From positions 62,001-126,000 of the forward strand of contig UPXS01000002.1 of assembly GCA_900538355.1 (NCBI GenBank): a stretch of 64,000 nucleotides of DNA, in the 5' to 3' direction. This stretch comes from an uncultured Veillonella sp. (GTDB lineage Bacteria > Bacillota > Negativicutes > Veillonellales > Veillonellaceae). How positions within the stretch are numbered: the stretch's first letter is position 1; each line of letters begins with the position of its first letter. Below the pieces are notes generated by a model, which did not search any database, was not told the origin of the DNA, and was given only the letters and a program-made list of their open reading frames with translations. The position numbers were made by a program, and so were the translations under genes. Below are positions 44,228-52,466 of this stretch, in pieces.

Positions 44228-45613
44228 ATGAGTAAAGGTGTATCTGGTGTCAACCATGTAGATGGTATGCTGCCAATCCCGCAATTATTTGCTTATGGTT
44301 TACAGCACGTGTTAGCCATGTATGCTGGTGCCGTAGCGGTACCAATCATTATTGCGCAAGCCATGCATTTGCCGATTGAAGATTTAATTCGTTTGATTAC
44401 AGCTGATTTGTTCACATGTGGTGTAGCCACATTGATTCAAACATTAGGCTTTGGCCCTGTCGGTGGTCGTATTCCTCTTATTCAAGGTGTAACATTTGCT
44501 TCTGTAGGACCGATGATTATGATTGGTCAACAGCATGATATTAATACCATTTATGGTGCTATTATTGCAGCTGGTATATTTACATTTATTGTGGCACCAT
44601 TCTTCAGTCGTTTGATTCGCTTATTCCCACCTGTGGTAACAGGCACCATCATTACTATTATTGGTATTAACTTGATGCCAGTAGCCGTTAACTGGATGGG
44701 TGGTGGCGTAGGTAATAAAAACTTCGGCGATCCACTATACATAGCTCTTGGTGTAGCTACATTTATTCTCGTTATTTTGACATATCGATTTGGTAAAGGA
44801 TTCCTTGGTAATCTGGCTATCTTGGTAGGGCTTATCCTCGGTACTGCTCTAGCTATGATTTGTGGTATTACTGACTTCTCTGAAGTAGGTCGCTCTCAAT
44901 GGATTTCCGTTGTAACCCCATTCTACTTTGGCCTTCCTACCTTTGATTTTGCTTCTATTATTTCTATGATTATTGTAATGCTTGTAGTTATGGTAGAAAC
45001 AACAGGTGATAGTATTGCGGTTGGTGAAATCGTTGATAAACCTATCGGTCAAAAAGAGTTAGCTGCAGTGCTTCGCGCTGATGGTTTATCTACTTTAATC
45101 GGTGGTATCCTTAATAGCTTCCCTTACACTGCATTCGCTCAAAACGTTGGTCTTATCGCTGTAACACGCGTAAAAAGTCGCTTCGTTGTAGCCGCATCTG
45201 GTGTAATCTTGATTTTATTAGGTTTATTCCCTAAGTTAGCAGCTATTGTAGCTTGTATCCCTAATGCTGTATTAGGCGGTGCAGGTATCGCAATGTTTGG
45301 TATGATTATTGCCAGCGGTATTCGCTCCCTTGGTAAAGTTAGCTTCGATGGTAACTACAATTTGATGCTCGTAGCAATTAGTATTGGGGTATCCATGATT
45401 CCATTGGCAGCGCCTCAAATCTATGCACACTTCCCAGCTTGGGCACAAATTCTTTTGAAATCTGGTATCACAGCTGGTAGTATCGTAGCCGTTCTTTTGA
45501 ACGTTGTATTCAACGGCTTCGGTTACAAAACAGTTAATGAACCTAACCGTGCAACACGTAAATATCGTCACTTCACACGATTCAAAGGTTATCCTAAACA
45601 TTTCTATCAATAA
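44228..45613 (+). CDS. NCS2-family purine permease 2
   Basis: A 461-residue paralogue of the permease at 17705, with the same membrane layout. The signature reads QNVGLIAVTRVKSRFV, with arginine where the first copy has glycine. It has a longer basic C-terminal tail (KYRHFTRFKGYPKHF). GAGG lies 9 bases before the ATG at 44228. It follows the dehydrogenase in the purine cluster, so uric acid or xanthine uptake is the natural guess. A GC-rich hairpin at 44097-44120 lies between it and the dehydrogenase. Confidence 0.88.
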   Translation: MSKGVSGVNHVDGMLPIPQLFAYGLQHVLAMYAGAVAVPIIIAQAMHLPIEDLIRLITADLFTCGVATLIQTLGFGPVGGRIPLIQGVTFASVGPMIMIGQQHDINTIYGAIIAAGIFTFIVAPFFSRLIRLFPPVVTGTIITIIGINLMPVAVNWMGGGVGNKNFGDPLYIALGVATFILVILTYRFGKGFLGNLAILVGLILGTALAMICGITDFSEVGRSQWISVVTPFYFGLPTFDFASIISMIIVMLVVMVETTGDSIAVGEIVDKPIGQKELAAVLRADGLSTLIGGILNSFPYTAFAQNVGLIAVTRVKSRFVVAASGVILILLGLFPKLAAIVACIPNAVLGGAGIAMFGMIIASGIRSLGKVSFDGNYNLMLVAISIGVSMIPLAAPQIYAHFPAWAQILLKSGITAGSIVAVLLNVVFNGFGYKTVNEPNRATRKYRHFTRFKGYPKHFYQ

Positions 45614-45718
45614 GATATAGTTAAATTAGTTAATTCTCATACGATTGCATGTATTGTCTCTCACGGTAGAAACCTTGTTTATATAGGTAAAAATCTATAT
45701 ACATGTTTTCGCTCTTTC

Positions 45719-45757
45719 AAAAAGGCCTCACTCTAGTTTTAGAGTGGGGCCTTTTTT
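45719..45757 (+). terminator. Terminator at the end of the purine cluster
   Basis: GGCCTCACTCTA pairs with TAGAGTGGGGCC around a 4-nt loop and is flanked by A and T runs. The gap 45614-45819 also has a TATAAT (45784-45789), probably for the RuBisCO-like gene. Confidence 0.9.
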
Positions 45758-45819
45758 GTATGGAATCGTGTACTACTTTGGTATATAATTAAATAATATT
45801 ATTGCAAAGGAGACGCATT

Positions 45820-47007
45820 ATGAAAGACGAGCGATTTATAGTTACGTATCGAATAGAAGCAAGTTCGTATGAAGAGGCAAAAGCCATTGCCTGGGCTGTT
45901 CAGGTAGAACAAACCATAGAGTTTCCTTATGAGTTTGTTACGGATCCGTATATTAAAGGCACTGTCACTGGTAGATTAGAATCACTTGAACCTATGGGTA
46001 CTGACTCCACATACGCCAATGTTGGAGTTATGCCTAATGTTACGATTAATCCCGCTCATTACTATGTGGCTCGTATTTCATACCTGATAGATACAACAGC
46101 GCTAGAAGCAACGCAATTCTTAAACGTAGTCTTTGGCAACTCATCGTTACAACCACATATTTGGGTAGTTGATATTGAACTCTGTCCAACTTTATATGAT
46201 GTATTTAAAGGCCCTCGATTTGGCTTGCAAGGGCTTCGTCAATTGGTTGAAACGCCAACGCGCCCTATGATTCAGGCTGTAGTAAAACCTATGGGAACAC
46301 CGAATAAAGAGCTCGCTCGTATGTGCGGTGCTTATACACGTGGTGGGGCAGATGTTATTAAAGATGACCACGGTATTTCTAATCAGTCATTCTCTCAATT
46401 TAAAGATCGTGTACAACGATGTGCTGCCGTGGTGCGTGAAATGAATGAAGCCCATGGTACACATACATTATATGCAGCTAATGTGTCTGGTGATGGTACA
46501 GACGTAATAGAGCGAGCTTATTTTGCAAAAGAAGCAGGTGCTACAGCTCTTATGGTGGCTTCCGGGCTTGTGGGCTTTGGATGGCTTCATAAATTAGCAA
46601 GTGATGAAAAGTTAGGCTTACCAATCATTCATCATCCTGCTTACTCTGGTGGCTTTGTGAGCCCTGGTGTATCTGGTATTGCCGATTATTTACAATTGGG
46701 ACTGTTACCACGTATCTTTGGTGCAGATATGCCTATCTTTGTATCCTATGGTGGACGTTTTACTTTCACAGAAGATCAATGTAAGAGAATTTCCTCTTAT
46801 ATTAAACATCCATTTGGATTGATGAAAGCCGCCTGTCCAGCACCGGGTGGAGGTGTAACAGATGCTCGGCTTAATGAACTGGTAGAGTTGTATGGAAATG
46901 ATACGATGTTCCTCGTTGGTGGTGACATGTTCCGCCGTGGACCAGATATTGAAGCTAATATGTCATACTTTGTAGAACGCTTGAGTGAATTATCTGAAAC
47001 CAATTAA
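45820..47007 (+). CDS. RuBisCO-like protein (form IV)
   Basis: A 395-residue RuBisCO large-chain homologue. The residue matching the catalytic lysine 175 is K156 (VVKPMG), and the carbamylated-lysine motif is GGADVIKDDHG with K181 and D183 kept, but the usual glutamate is H184. Loop 6 lacks the normal lysine (SYGGRFTFT), and the phosphate-site GGDMF is kept. It should therefore not fix carbon dioxide; form IV members are enolases, isomerases or decarboxylases of sugar-like acids. The gene has AAGGAG and its own promoter behind the purine permease terminator. It may act in purine or sugar-acid metabolism; the true role is unknown. Confidence 0.85.
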   Translation: MKDERFIVTYRIEASSYEEAKAIAWAVQVEQTIEFPYEFVTDPYIKGTVTGRLESLEPMGTDSTYANVGVMPNVTINPAHYYVARISYLIDTTALEATQFLNVVFGNSSLQPHIWVVDIELCPTLYDVFKGPRFGLQGLRQLVETPTRPMIQAVVKPMGTPNKELARMCGAYTRGGADVIKDDHGISNQSFSQFKDRVQRCAAVVREMNEAHGTHTLYAANVSGDGTDVIERAYFAKEAGATALMVASGLVGFGWLHKLASDEKLGLPIIHHPAYSGGFVSPGVSGIADYLQLGLLPRIFGADMPIFVSYGGRFTFTEDQCKRISSYIKHPFGLMKAACPAPGGGVTDARLNELVELYGNDTMFLVGGDMFRRGPDIEANMSYFVERLSELSETN

Positions 47008-47089
47008 TGATTGTGTTAGTGAAAGTGATAATAGATTGACTTTCACAGACATATGTAAAAAATTATGATTTAGTATATGGAGTGTTTTG

Positions 47090-47896
47090 ATGAGTGAATC
47101 CTCACCGTTGGAGGTCCATGTTCTTGCTAGTGGTAGCAAAGGCAATTGTACAGTAATAAAAAAAGGGAACTCCGTCATATTGCACGATGTGGGCATTAGT
47201 TGCCGGCGCATCGTCAATGGTTTAAAAGAATTGCATATCGATATGGCACAGGTAGAGGGCATTTTTATCAGTCATGAACATAGTGATCATATTGCAGGGC
47301 TTCAACAATTGTTGAAACGTTTTGATATCCCTGTGTATACGAAACAAGGGACGTGGCGTGAAATTCAAGATAAGTTAATTGTGCCAAAAAACCAATTAAT
47401 CGAATTGACTAAGGGTAGCCTCTCTCTTGGCAATCTTGTAGTCGAGTCATTTGGCGTTAGTCATGATGCGGCTGATCCAATAGGTATTAATGTATTTGCT
47501 GGAAAAGATAAGGCTACTGTCGTTACCGATACGGGTGTAATTTCTGATAGTATCTTACATCGTATGGATGATACAACTCTATTAGTACTAGAAGCCAATT
47601 ATGACCCTCATATGCTGCGCTTTGGTCCTTATCAACCATTTTTAAAACAACGTGTTGCTAGTGATGAAGGTCATTTAAGCAATGAAATGGCTGCCCGAGC
47701 TTTACTCATGATGAAGCGTCCTGACTTTATGCAAGTTATTTTGGCCCATCGTTCTGAAAACAACAATAATGCCGTCCTTGTTACGCAAACGATAGGACAA
47801 ATGCTCGTAGATGGAGGTGTTCGCATTGGACCGGAAATGAAATTGCAACATGGACAACCTAATGAAATTGTGTCTATGCAATCTGTAAAGAGGTAG
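47090..47896 (+). CDS. walJ: MBL-fold metallohydrolase, WalJ/YycJ family
   Basis: A 268-residue metallo-beta-lactamase-fold protein. The zinc motif SHEHSDH is at about residues 60-66, with further histidines in SFGVSHDA and ILAHRSENN. The opening LASGSKGNCT is typical of YycJ/WalJ, linked to cell-wall and DNA-repair functions in low-GC Firmicutes. GGAG precedes the ATG at 47090. It is followed by rlmH after 3 bases, the same pairing found in Bacillus. The substrate is uncertain; a nuclease activity has been suggested for the family. Confidence 0.88.
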   Translation: MSESSPLEVHVLASGSKGNCTVIKKGNSVILHDVGISCRRIVNGLKELHIDMAQVEGIFISHEHSDHIAGLQQLLKRFDIPVYTKQGTWREIQDKLIVPKNQLIELTKGSLSLGNLVVESFGVSHDAADPIGINVFAGKDKATVVTDTGVISDSILHRMDDTTLLVLEANYDPHMLRFGPYQPFLKQRVASDEGHLSNEMAARALLMMKRPDFMQVILAHRSENNNNAVLVTQTIGQMLVDGGVRIGPEMKLQHGQPNEIVSMQSVKR

Positions 47897-47899
47897 AGT

Positions 47900-48379
47900 A
47901 TGAGATTTTATGTAGTTTGTATTGGCAAGTTAAAAGATGCTTACTTACGCGATGGGGTAGCGGAATTTGTAAAACGTATGCGTCCATACGGGGGCATTAC
48001 GATTACAGAACTAAATGAAAGTAAAATTGGAGATAAACCAAGTGATGCGGATCGCAAACAAGTCGTTGTAGAAGAAGGGGAGCGTTTATTAAAAGCGGTT
48101 CCTAAGAATGCCTATACCGTTTTGCTTGATGTGTATGGTAAAACGATGTCCTCTGAAGAGTTAGCTAAAACAATAGCTAAACTAGAAGTCGATGGTATAA
48201 GTGATATGGCGTTCATCGTTGGCGGTGCTTTTGGCGTAAGTGATGAGTTGCGCAAGTCTGTGAATTATAAATTATCCTTTAGTCCTATGACATTTACCCA
48301 TCAAATGGTGCGCTTGCTGCTAGTAGAGCAAATTTATAGGGCGTCTAAAATTAATCGAAATGAACCATATCATTGGTGA
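47900..48379 (+). CDS. rlmH: 23S rRNA (pseudouridine1915-N3)-methyltransferase
   Basis: A 159-residue SPOUT methyltransferase that modifies helix 69 of 23S rRNA. Length and the C-terminal HQMVRLLLVEQIYRASKI and NEPYHW motifs are as in E. coli RlmH, and FIVGGAFGVSDELR is the SAM-knot stretch. It starts three bases after walJ, within the same transcript. Confidence 0.95.
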   Translation: MRFYVVCIGKLKDAYLRDGVAEFVKRMRPYGGITITELNESKIGDKPSDADRKQVVVEEGERLLKAVPKNAYTVLLDVYGKTMSSEELAKTIAKLEVDGISDMAFIVGGAFGVSDELRKSVNYKLSFSPMTFTHQMVRLLLVEQIYRASKINRNEPYHW

Positions 48380-48531
48380 TGTATTTAATTTCAATAGTTC
48401 GTATCGCTTGAATAAATAATATAATTATGATGAGGGTAGATTGATTTAGTATCAGTATAAGAAACACTATTAGAATAGACTTACAAATTATTTATATAAT
48501 GTTCTTATAAAAAAAGGAGTTTTATTATATT

Positions 48532-48585
48532 ATGTCGAATAGTATAATAAAGCAAGATGTATTTGTAAGGAGGAATTCACTATGA
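48532..48585 (+). CDS. Possible 17-residue leader peptide before the CBS gene
   Basis: AAAGGAG lies 12 bases before an ATG that opens a frame of 17 codons (MSNSIIKQDVFVRRNSL). Its TGA overlaps the CBS gene ATG as ATGA. It would place the CBS ribosome site (AGGAGG) inside a translated frame, a layout used for translational coupling. It may be chance. Confidence 0.3.
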   Translation: MSNSIIKQDVFVRRNSL

Positions 48586-49037
48586 AAATCCAAGAAGTAA
48601 TGAATAAATACCCTGTTACTGTTGGCAAAGATGCGCCAATTTCTGATGTAGCTGATTTGTTGGTAAAATATAATTTAACAGCTGTTTCCGTAGTGGATGA
48701 CAACAATAAATTATTAGGTATTATTTCTGAAGGCGATTTGCTTTACAAAAAAGTACGTCCTCATGTACCTCACTATGTAAATGTATTAGGTGCTAGTATC
48801 TATTACAATGGCATTGGCGAATATAATGCTCAATTTAAAAAATTGTTAGCATCTCATGTTCATGAGTTGATGACTGAAGAAGTAATTACAACTACACCGG
48901 ATAAAGATGTAGAAGAAATTGTATCTGTTATGCTTGATCAACATTTAAAGAATGTTCCTGTAGTAGACAAGGATTACCATTTGATTGGTATCTTATCTCG
49001 CCGTGACATCATCAAATTGATCGCTAAAGATAACTAA
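48582..49037 (+). CDS. CBS-domain pair protein
   Basis: A 151-residue protein made of two CBS domains (about residues 5-60 and 90-148), joined by a linker (YNGIGEYNAQFKKLL). CBS pairs bind adenosine-type ligands and act as energy or signal sensors. Typical blocks are VVDDNNKLLGIISEGDLL and VVDKDYHLIGILSRRDIIK. AGGAGG precedes the ATG. It is a one-gene unit ending in a terminator. The partner protein is unknown. Confidence 0.9.
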   Translation: MKIQEVMNKYPVTVGKDAPISDVADLLVKYNLTAVSVVDDNNKLLGIISEGDLLYKKVRPHVPHYVNVLGASIYYNGIGEYNAQFKKLLASHVHELMTEEVITTTPDKDVEEIVSVMLDQHLKNVPVVDKDYHLIGILSRRDIIKLIAKDN

Positions 49038-49061
49038 TTCGCATAATTATGTAATACATAT

Positions 49062-49090
49062 AAAGACCACCCGTTTTGGGGTGGTCTTTT
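49062..49090 (+). terminator. Terminator after the CBS gene
   Basis: AAAGACCACCC pairs with GGGTGGTCTTT around TTTTG and is followed by T. Confidence 0.88.
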
Positions 49091-49200
49091 AGTGTAAATT
49101 GAGAAGAATTGCATTGACCTTGCATTTATGTTATTATTAGGAGTGCATAATATACTACAGAAATTTGGGCGTATTGCCCTTCGAGGAGGACATATTTTAA

Positions 49201-50505
49201 ATGAAAGCAACTGTAAATCCTGTTGATCAACACGTAGTAACGTTAACTATTGAAGTACCTGCAGCAGAAGTAGATAAAGGCATTAAACAAGCTGTAAAAC
49301 GCATTGCAGGTCAAGTAAACATTCCTGGCTTCCGTAAAGGCCATGCGCCTCGCCGTATTTTAGAAATGAACTTCGGCAAAGACGCTATCTTGGAAGAAGC
49401 ATTCGAAGTATTGGCTAGCCAAAACTACAGTGCTGCACTTCGTGAAAACGATATCGTTCCAGTATCTGAACCAGAAATCGAACGCGAACAATTCGAAGAA
49501 GGTAAAGACTTGATTTTCAAAGCTACTGTAACTAAACGCCCTGAAGTTAAACTTGGCGATTACAAAGGCTTAGAAGCAGAAAAACAAGACGCTACAGTAA
49601 CTGATGAACAAATTGAAGAACAATTGAACAACATTCGTGAACAACAAGCGAAAATGGTTGTTGCTGAAGAAGGCGCTACAATTCAAAAAGACGATTTCGC
49701 AGTAATCGACTTCGCTGGTTCCGTTGACGGTAAACCATTCGATGGTGGTGAAGGTAAATCCTACCCATTACAAATCGGTTCTGGTAGCTTCATTCCTGGC
49801 TTCGAAGATCAATTGATCGGCGCTAAAGCTGGTGATGATGTAACTGTAAAAGTAACATTCCCTGAAGACTACTTCGTAGCAGAACTTGCTGGTAAAGAAG
49901 CAGAATTCAAAACTCATATCCATGACATCAAACGTAAAGAGTTGCCTGAATTGAACGATGAGTTCGCAAAAGAAGCAAGCTCTTACGAAACTATTGAAGA
50001 ATTGAAAAAAGATCTTCGCGCAAAAATGGAAGAAGAAGCTTCCCGTCGCGCAATCGATACTTACAATGCTGACTTGATTCAAACAGCTGTTAAAAACGCA
50101 ACTGTAGAAATACCAGAAGTAATGATCGAAGATCGTGTAGAACAAATGATTCAAGAATTGGCTATGAACATGGAAGGCCGCGGCTTGAAACTTGATGACT
50201 ACTTGAAATTCTCCAACAAAACTATCGAAGATTTACGTTCTGAATACAAAGATTCCGCAGCTGAAAATGTACGCGCTGATTTAGTATTAGACGCTATCGC
50301 AACTGCTGAAGGTATCGAAGTAACTCCAGACGACATGAACCGTGAAATCTTCATTATGGCTCAAAACTTTGGGGCAGATCCTAAAGAAGTTTGGGATATT
50401 ATTGCAAAAGAAGGTCGTGTAGCTATGTTGGCAGGCTCTGTAGCTCGCAAAAAAGCAGCTCGATTCATTATTGATAATGCAAAAGGCGCTGAAGCGGCTG
50501 AATAA
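49201..50505 (+). CDS. tig: Trigger factor
   Basis: A 434-residue ribosome-associated chaperone and prolyl isomerase. The ribosome-binding loop GFRKGHAPRRI is near residue 43, the FKBP-like domain runs from about 160 to 245 (VIDFAGSVDGKPFDGG), and the helical C-terminal domain follows. Length is standard. GAGGAGG precedes the ATG. It is followed closely by clpP and clpX, the usual order. Confidence 0.97.
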   Translation: MKATVNPVDQHVVTLTIEVPAAEVDKGIKQAVKRIAGQVNIPGFRKGHAPRRILEMNFGKDAILEEAFEVLASQNYSAALRENDIVPVSEPEIEREQFEEGKDLIFKATVTKRPEVKLGDYKGLEAEKQDATVTDEQIEEQLNNIREQQAKMVVAEEGATIQKDDFAVIDFAGSVDGKPFDGGEGKSYPLQIGSGSFIPGFEDQLIGAKAGDDVTVKVTFPEDYFVAELAGKEAEFKTHIHDIKRKELPELNDEFAKEASSYETIEELKKDLRAKMEEEASRRAIDTYNADLIQTAVKNATVEIPEVMIEDRVEQMIQELAMNMEGRGLKLDDYLKFSNKTIEDLRSEYKDSAAENVRADLVLDAIATAEGIEVTPDDMNREIFIMAQNFGADPKEVWDIIAKEGRVAMLAGSVARKKAARFIIDNAKGAEAAE

Positions 50506-50541
50506 TAGTTTGCTCAACTAGGTACATGAAAAGGTGAATAC

Positions 50542-51135
50542 ATGTATGTACCAATCGTAGTTGAACAAAGTGAACGCGGCGAGCGTTCCTATGATATTTA
50601 CTCTCGCTTGTTAAAGGATCGCATTATCTTCCTTGGTGGTCCCATCGATGATAATGTGGCTAATGCGGTTATTGCGCAAATGCTATTCCTAGAAGCAGAG
50701 GATCCTGATAAGGATATCCATTTGTACATTAATAGCCCCGGCGGTGTTGTAACTGCCGGCATGGCTATTTATGATACGATGCAATATATCAAACCAGATG
50801 TGTCTACCATTTGTGTAGGCTCTGCGGCGAGCATGGGTGCTGTGCTTTTAACGGCAGGCACTAAAGGTAAACGCTATGCGTTACCTCATGCACGCGTTAT
50901 GATTCACCAACCATTAGGTGGTGTACAAGGGCAAGCATCTGAAATTGAAATCCATGCCCGTGAGATTCTTCGCATGCGTGAAGAGTTAAATGGTATCTTA
51001 GCTTCTCGCAGTGGACAAGATATTGAAGTAGTAGCTCGCGATACAGATCGCGATAACTTCATGAGTGCTCAGGATGCCGTTGAATACGGCTTAATCGATG
51101 AGGTACTCACAAGAGAACCTGTAGAAAGCAAGTAA
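50542..51135 (+). CDS. clpP: ATP-dependent Clp protease proteolytic subunit
   Basis: A 197-residue serine protease of the 14-mer ClpP ring. The catalytic serine is in [12 protein letters not shown] and the histidine in HARVMIHQP, with the aspartate in [14 protein letters not shown] precedes the ATG. clpX follows after 12 bases, forming the ClpXP unit with tig. Confidence 0.97.
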   Translation: MYVPIVVEQSERGERSYDIYSRLLKDRIIFLGGPIDDNVANAVIAQMLFLEAEDPDKDIHLYINSPGGVVTAGMAIYDTMQYIKPDVSTICVGSAASMGAVLLTAGTKGKRYALPHARVMIHQPLGGVQGQASEIEIHAREILRMREELNGILASRSGQDIEVVARDTDRDNFMSAQDAVEYGLIDEVLTREPVESK

Positions 51136-51147
51136 TGGAGGCGCCCC

Positions 51148-52401
51148 TTGGCAAAAGATAAAGACACTATGCGCTGCAGTTTTTGTGGACGCACAAGCGA
51201 AGAAGTCCGCAAATTAGTAGCGGGTCCTAACGTATATATTTGTGATGAATGCGTTGAAGTATGTGAACGTATCATCGCTGATGAGTTAGGTGACGTAGAG
51301 GCGGACGACTTCAACTTAAAAGAATTGCCAACGCCGAGAGATATTAAAGCTCATCTTGACGAATATGTTATTGGTCAAGATGATGCTAAAATCTCTTTAG
51401 CCGTGGCTGTATATAATCACTACAAACGTTTACAAACAGATAATGTAGTTGATGATGTAGAATTACAAAAGGCTAATGTTTTATTCATTGGTCCTACTGG
51501 TAGTGGTAAAACACTATTGGCTCAAACCTTAGCGAAAATGCTAGAAGTACCATTTGCTATTGCAGATGCTACAAGCTTAACTGAAGCTGGTTATGTTGGG
51601 GAAGATGTGGAAAATATCTTACTTAAAATTATCCAAGCTGCAGATTATGATATAGCTCGGGCTGAACGTGGCATTATCTATATCGATGAAATCGATAAGA
51701 TTGCTCGTAAGTCTGAGAACCCTTCCATTACACGTGACGTGTCTGGCGAAGGTGTACAACAAGCATTGCTTAAAATCTTAGAGGGTACCGTAGCTTCTGT
51801 TCCACCTCAAGGTGGCAGAAAGCATCCAAATCAAGAAATGCTTCAAATCGACACTACAAATATTCTCTTTATTTGTGGTGGTGCATTTGATGGTATGGAC
51901 AAGGTTATTACTAAGCGTACCGCTAAGAAAACCCTTGGTTTTGGTGCAGACGTACAACGCAAAGAAGAACGCAATGTATCAGCTATCTTAAAAGATGTTG
52001 TACCTGAAGATTTATTGAAATTTGGTTTAATTCCAGAATTCATTGGTCGTTTACCTGTTATGGTAACATTGGATCAATTGGACAGAGAGGCATTGATTCA
52101 AATTTTGACAAAGCCTAAAAATGCATTAACAAAACAATATGAAAAAATTCTATCCCTTGATGGTGTAGAGTTAACTTTCACTGAAGATGCATTAGAAGAA
52201 ATCGCTGATGAAGCATTACAGCGAAAAACAGGTGCTCGTGGTTTGCGTGCTATCATTGAAAAGGTGATGAAACGCGTTATGTTTGAGGTTCCTTCCATGC
52301 CGGAAGTAGCTAAGTGCATAGTAAATCGTGAATCCGTGTTGAGCACAGGTGAACCTATACTCAAAAATGAGGCAGACCAAGACATCCAGTTGAAATCGTA
52401 A
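51148..52401 (+). CDS. clpX: ATP-dependent Clp protease ATP-binding subunit ClpX
   Basis: A 417-residue AAA+ unfoldase. The N-terminal zinc finger has cysteines in CSFC and CDECVEVC, Walker A is [12 protein letters not shown], and Walker B is [11 protein letters not shown]. The start codon is TTG at 51148, six bases after GGAGG; there is no ATG in frame that keeps the zinc finger. It ends at a terminator before lon. Confidence 0.97.
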   Translation: MAKDKDTMRCSFCGRTSEEVRKLVAGPNVYICDECVEVCERIIADELGDVEADDFNLKELPTPRDIKAHLDEYVIGQDDAKISLAVAVYNHYKRLQTDNVVDDVELQKANVLFIGPTGSGKTLLAQTLAKMLEVPFAIADATSLTEAGYVGEDVENILLKIIQAADYDIARAERGIIYIDEIDKIARKSENPSITRDVSGEGVQQALLKILEGTVASVPPQGGRKHPNQEMLQIDTTNILFICGGAFDGMDKVITKRTAKKTLGFGADVQRKEERNVSAILKDVVPEDLLKFGLIPEFIGRLPVMVTLDQLDREALIQILTKPKNALTKQYEKILSLDGVELTFTEDALEEIADEALQRKTGARGLRAIIEKVMKRVMFEVPSMPEVAKCIVNRESVLSTGEPILKNEADQDIQLKS

Positions 52402-52405
52402 TTCG

Positions 52406-52441
52406 AAGAAACTCATTTCTGTGTAGGAATGAGTTTCTTTT
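52406..52441 (+). terminator. Terminator after clpX
   Basis: AAGAAACTCATT pairs with AATGAGTTTCTT over a 10-nt loop, then T residues. Confidence 0.85.
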
Positions 52442-52466
52442 CATAATATAAATACCTGGAGGAAGT

